From positions 124,001 to 188,000 of the forward strand of contig NZ_BCXH01000001.1 of assembly GCF_001895005.1 (NCBI RefSeq): a DNA stretch of 64,000 nucleotides. The letters are read 5' to 3'. Source of the stretch: Rhodococcus yunnanensis NBRC 103083. Lineage in GTDB: Bacteria; Actinomycetota; Actinomycetes; Mycobacteriales; Mycobacteriaceae. Positions 60,778 to 64,000 of the stretch are shown here, piece after piece (the stretch's first letter is position 1; each line of letters begins with the position of its first letter). Below the pieces are notes generated by a model. The model saw only the letters and a list, made by a program, of their open reading frames with translations. It was not told the DNA's origin and did no database searches. Made by a program: the position numbers and the translations under genes.

Positions 60778-62376
60778 TCAGGAGATCAGAGCGGCTGCTT
60801 CGAACCGGCGCTTGAGCTCGTACTTGCGGATCTTGCCGGTCGAGGTGCTCGGCAGCTGATCGAGTAGATGAATTTCGGCAGGCACCTTGTACCTGGCCAG
60901 GCGCTCGGCGCAGAAGTCACGCAGGTCCTGCTCGGTCACCCCGGCGCCGGGGTGAACCACGACGAAGGCAATTCCGATCTGCCCCAGGGTCTCGTCGGTG
61001 ACCCCGACAACCGCGACGCCTTCGACGTCGTCGTGCGAGGCGAGCGTCGTCTCCGCGTCGATGGTGTAGATGGTGACTCCGGATCGTTTGTACGCGTCCT
61101 GATTTCGGCCGACGATGGTGATGTATCCGCGCTCGTCCATCTTGGCGAGGTCGCCGGTGCGTAGCCACCCGTCGACGAACGCCTTCTCGGTGGCGGCCGG
61201 GTCGTCGAGGTAGCCGATCGTGGTGCAGTCGGTCTTGATCAGGAACTCGCCGATGTTGCCCGGCTCCAGCTCGGTCTTCAGGTCCTCGGCATCGACGATG
61301 CGGGCCTCTCCACCGGGGTGGATGGTGCCGATCGTGGTCGACACATCTTCCATCGGGGCACCGAGCGGGGTGTACGCGGCCGAGCCGGCTTCGCTGAGTC
61401 CGTAACCGCCCAGGAGTTGCGCGTCGGGTGCAACGGCGCGGATACGGTCGGGGAGGGTAGGTGAGAACGTCGTTCCGCCGATCTGGACGATCCGCAGTCG
61501 CGACAGATCTGCAGGGGTGGTCGCCAGGCCGGCGAGCAGCATCTCGTACTGGGCCGGAATGCCCTGGAGATGCGTGCACCCATCACGATCGATGCGCGTC
61601 AGGATTGTCGCGACGTTGAATCGTTCTTCGAGAAGCAGACCCGACCCTGCGCACAGAGGCACCATGGCTTGGTGCCAGCAGCCGTGAATCCAGTACAGAG
61701 GACCGGAGAAGATGGAGCGATCCTCGGGGCCGAGCGTCAGGTGCTCCGCCCATCGGCGCCCCGCCGTCACTATCGACCGATGGGTCTGCAATACCCCTTT
61801 GGGATTGCCGGTGGTACCCGATGTGTAGATGACGAGCGCTACATCGTCGCCTGTCACCGATGCCGCTTGCGCACGCACGAAGGCCGGTTCGACTGTTTCG
61901 GCAGCATCGACGATCGACTCCCACGAGTGAACGCCCTCGGGCCAATCGCCTGCGCCGACACCGATGAGCAATTCGGGAGAGGTTCCCCCGAGTACCTCGC
62001 GTAGGTTTCCGATGGTGTCGTGTCCGACCACTTCACCGGCCCAGATGAGGGCGTCGACGCGCGCATGTTCGATCAGGTTGGTCAGCTCCGAGGGGGTCAA
62101 CATCGTGTTGAGCGGAACGAGCCACGCTCCGAGCGACGTGACGGCGTACTGGATCTCGAGCCACAGTGAGCGGTTGCCCATGTGGAGGGCGACGCGGGAT
62201 CCTCGTCCGATGCCGTGCGCAGACAGGCCTCGCGCGATGGTCTCGACACGTCTGTTCAGCTCACCGAAGGTGACGACGTCGTCCTGGAATCCCAACCAGA
62301 ACCCATCGGGCCATCTGTCGGCGGCGGCGGCCACCACGGACGGGATAGTGTCGCGTCGCACCTGTTCGCTCGACAT
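60778..62376 (-). CDS. AMP-dependent acyl-CoA synthetase/ligase
   Basis: Enzyme of 532 residues that adenylates a carboxylic acid and joins it to CoA. Seen: IYTSGTTGNPKGVLQTHRS (P-loop, 183-201), LLGGYGLSEAGSAAYTP, GWLRTGDLAKMDERGYITIVGRNQD and the C-terminal STSTGKIRKYELKRRF with the catalytic Lys. The ATG at 62376 gives the standard N-terminus; codons up to 62523 are open but look like leader. First gene of a ligase-amidohydrolase-crotonase unit; it would activate acids released by the lactonases and esterases (inference). Confidence 0.92.
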   Translation of the reverse strand: MSSEQVRRDTIPSVVAAAADRWPDGFWLGFQDDVVTFGELNRRVETIARGLSAHGIGRGSRVALHMGNRSLWLEIQYAVTSLGAWLVPLNTMLTPSELTNLIEHARVDALIWAGEVVGHDTIGNLREVLGGTSPELLIGVGAGDWPEGVHSWESIVDAAETVEPAFVRAQAASVTGDDVALVIYTSGTTGNPKGVLQTHRSIVTAGRRWAEHLTLGPEDRSIFSGPLYWIHGCWHQAMVPLCAGSGLLLEERFNVATILTRIDRDGCTHLQGIPAQYEMLLAGLATTPADLSRLRIVQIGGTTFSPTLPDRIRAVAPDAQLLGGYGLSEAGSAAYTPLGAPMEDVSTTIGTIHPGGEARIVDAEDLKTELEPGNIGEFLIKTDCTTIGYLDDPAATEKAFVDGWLRTGDLAKMDERGYITIVGRNQDAYKRSGVTIYTIDAETTLASHDDVEGVAVVGVTDETLGQIGIAFVVVHPGAGVTEQDLRDFCAERLARYKVPAEIHLLDQLPSTSTGKIRKYELKRRFEAAALIS

Positions 62377-62601
62377 GGCTGCTGTGTACCTCCGGATATC
62401 GGTCCTGCGTTGATCGCGGGTGCTCACGACGCCGGCTGGTGCAGCGAGTTCTGGAACAGCGGCATCGAGGAGCCTCACCCTGATCGTTATCGTATCAAAG
62501 ATATTGATGCTTCGGATCGACATTCAGGGCGTCTTTCCTGCGGCTGCGCGACGCGCATGGTTGTCGCAGCGTAGGGAGGAACGCTACGATCGCGATTCGT
62601 A

Positions 62602-62615
62602 ACTATCTAGATGAT
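62602..62615. promoter_or_regulatory. Shared operator-like motif, strong copy (ACTAT-CTAG-ATGAT)
   Basis: Centre CTAG and right arm perfect. In the divergent region between the ligase unit and the crotonase-LLM unit, 50 bp before the latter. Confidence 0.6.
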
Positions 62616-62651
62616 TGTTATAGCTCGACAAGGAGAAAGTAGGTTCGGACC

Positions 62652-63449
62652 GTGGAGCACAATCTGATCGTCGAACGGTCGGAGGGCGTAGTGACTGTCT
62701 TTCTGAACAGACCCGCGAAGATGAACGCGCTCTCTGCGGGCTTGATGGAGGACCTGAGGGCTCTGTGGCTCGAACTTGCTGCCGACGCGGACGTTCGGTG
62801 CGTCGTCGTGACCGGCTCCGGACGCGGATTCTGCTCGGGCGCGGATGTCGATCTGCTGGCCAGTGATCGGTCCGACGAGAATCGAACGGTCGAGGAAGAG
62901 CTCGCGTTCCTGCCGGGTGACCGTCTCGATGTTCCCGTCATCGTCGCCGTCAACGGCGTCTGCGCAGGCGGCGGACTGCATTTCGTGGCCGATGCAGATA
63001 TTGCCATCGCCTCGACCTCGGCCACATTCCTGGACCCGCATGTGAACGTCGGGCAGGTGACCGCACTCGAACCACTGACCTTGCTGCCGCACATGCGTCC
63101 GGATGCACTGCGGCGCATGGTGCTTCTCGGATCGGCCGAACGTCTCGATGCGGCAGCTGCCGAACGCGCCGGGCTCGTATCGGAGGTCGTGCCTCCCGAG
63201 GAACTGTTGGACCGTGCGCACGCACTTGCTGCGATGGTGGTCAAGGGTTCGCCGACGGCCATCGCAGTGTCGCGAACGATACTGCGCACAGCACAAGCGG
63301 ACGGCCTGTCCGTGCACCTCGAGAACGGCTGGAACGTGCTCCGCGCCCACTGGAATCACCCCGACTCCGACGATGGACCGCGGGCGTGGTCGGAGCGTCG
63401 CGAACCTCGATGGGAACAGCGGACCATCGACGCCGAGGACAGCAAGTGA
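62652..63449 (+). CDS. Enoyl-CoA hydratase/isomerase family (crotonase), non-canonical catalytic region
   Basis: Crotonase of 265 residues from GTG 62652. Oxyanion segments GFCSGADVDLL and VNGVCAGGGLHFVADADIAIAS are typical, but the usual PE..LG catalytic part reads FLDPHVNVGQVTALEPL, without the expected Glu. It may perform another crotonase reaction (isomerase, hydrolase or lyase). GTGA overlap with the LLM gene, so the two are coupled. Confidence 0.85.
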   Translation: MEHNLIVERSEGVVTVFLNRPAKMNALSAGLMEDLRALWLELAADADVRCVVVTGSGRGFCSGADVDLLASDRSDENRTVEEELAFLPGDRLDVPVIVAVNGVCAGGGLHFVADADIAIASTSATFLDPHVNVGQVTALEPLTLLPHMRPDALRRMVLLGSAERLDAAAAERAGLVSEVVPPEELLDRAHALAAMVVKGSPTAIAVSRTILRTAQADGLSVHLENGWNVLRAHWNHPDSDDGPRAWSERREPRWEQRTIDAEDSK

Positions 63450-64000
63450 AACTGGGAGTGATGCTGAGCGGTGACGTCGCGGCGATGCCTGCGCGCGCCC
63501 GGTTGGCCGAGGACATCGGCGTCGAATCGGTATGGCTGGCCGAGCACTTGGCATGGCCGACGGAGAACGACTCGACCTATCCGTACACCGAGAGCGGCCG
63601 AGCACCTGTACAGGATGGACGTTTCGCGACTCAGGACCCGTGGGTGGCTCTTGCCGCCATCGCGCACGCGACCGAACGTGTTCGGCTCGGTACGAGCGTG
63701 TACGTACTGCCGCTTCGGGATCCACATGTCACGGCGCGCGCGGTGAGCACGCTCGACGTACTCAGTGGCGGCAGGACGGAGCTGGGGATCGGGGTCGGCT
63801 GGTTGGAAGAAGAGTTCGTTGCCGTGGGACAACATTTCCGGACCCGAGGTGCGCGAACGAACGAGATCGTGCAGATCCTTCGCGGACTCTTCTCGGACGG
63901 TGACTACGCCCACGAAGGCGACCACTATTCTTTCCCGTCGCTGTGCTTCGAACCCAAGCCGCCCCAGGGTGATCTGCTCCCCATCCTCGCGGGTGGCGAA
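63446..64000 (+). CDS. LLM-class F420-dependent oxidoreductase, 3'-truncated by the window edge
   Basis: The frame is open from a GTG at 63446 to the last base (185 codons, no stop). Translation begins VKLGVMLSGDV and contains RLAEDIGVESVWLAEHL, DPWVALAAIAHATERVRLGTSVYVLP, HVTARAVSTLDVLSGGRTELGIGVGW and LRGLFSDGDYAHEGDHYSF, all standard for this family. GTGA overlap with the crotonase stop. Probably a reductase or monooxygenase of the same pathway. It is the second LLM gene in the window and not closely alike to the one at 1849. Confidence 0.9.
   Translation, partial: MKLGVMLSGDVAAMPARARLAEDIGVESVWLAEHLAWPTENDSTYPYTESGRAPVQDGRFATQDPWVALAAIAHATERVRLGTSVYVLPLRDPHVTARAVSTLDVLSGGRTELGIGVGWLEEEFVAVGQHFRTRGARTNEIVQILRGLFSDGDYAHEGDHYSFPSLCFEPKPPQGDLLPILAGGE

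Overview
The window is 64 kb of high-GC DNA with dense, often overlapping genes (ATGA, GTGA and TGATG junctions) and frequent GTG starts. F420-type LLM oxidoreductases, MMPL and DUF3068 (PorA-family) envelope proteins, an HtaA domain, PucR regulators and many P450s, SDRs and crotonases point to a mycolic-acid actinobacterium, most likely Rhodococcus or a close relative (inference). No rRNA, tRNA, transposase, phage gene or CRISPR array was seen. The window reads as a large catabolic island with its own transporters and regulators. It is cut at both ends, inside an MFS transporter on the left and an LLM oxidoreductase on the right.

Layout. 1-9.9 kb: MHS-type MFS transporter, FMN reductase, LLM oxidoreductase, APH-like kinase, nitronate monooxygenase, a long Baeyer-Villiger monooxygenase (BVMO), an SMP-30 lactonase and an HSL-type esterase. 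10-15 kb: PucR regulator, MMPL exporter and DUF3068 protein, which look like housekeeping or envelope genes. 15.3-25.3 kb: a TetR regulator facing a ten-gene operon: P450, 3Fe-4S ferredoxin, ferredoxin reductase, HpcH/HpaI aldolase, 2-hydroxyacid dehydrogenase, SDR, MpaB/DUF2236-like protein, phosphotriesterase-like hydrolase, SDR and EthD-like protein. It ends at a textbook terminator. 25.3-34.4 kb: second BVMO, PucR regulator, and a branched-chain-type ABC importer with a fused permease-ATPase and two paralogous lipoprotein receptors. 34.5-45.1 kb: 2Fe-2S ferredoxin, ferredoxin reductase and HtaA protein in one translationally coupled unit, then SMP-30 lactonase, SDR and crotonase, GntR, P450, VanB-type reductase, SDR and a beta-lactamase-like esterase. 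45.3-54.2 kb: a Dpp/Opp-type importer with three tandem receptor genes. 54.3-64 kb: VOC protein, epoxide hydrolase, FAD oxidoreductase, a second GntR, crotonase, amidohydrolase, acyl-CoA ligase, crotonase and LLM oxidoreductase.

How it may work (inference): P450s, BVMOs and flavoenzymes oxygenate a cyclic or terpenoid-like ketone or alcohol taken up by the importers. Lactonase-like (SMP-30, PTE-like) and esterase enzymes open the products. SDRs, the acyl-CoA ligase and crotonases bring the acids into beta-oxidation-like steps, and the aldolase and 2-hydroxyacid dehydrogenase handle a hydroxy- or keto-acid fragment. The substrate cannot be read from the sequence.

The strongest new observation is an AT-rich imperfect palindrome, ideal form AATCATCTAGATGATT. 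It recurs in the intergenic regions of the nitronate monooxygenase/BVMO, VOC/epoxide hydrolase and ligase/crotonase units, with weaker copies before the SDR/crotonase unit, the second GntR gene, the branched-chain importer and the Dpp importer. Two FadR-type GntR proteins with almost identical DNA-binding domains (39.7 kb and 58.1 kb) are the obvious candidate readers, which would tie most of the island into one regulon. The P450 operon is separate: it carries paired AACnnGTT palindromes next to its own TetR gene.
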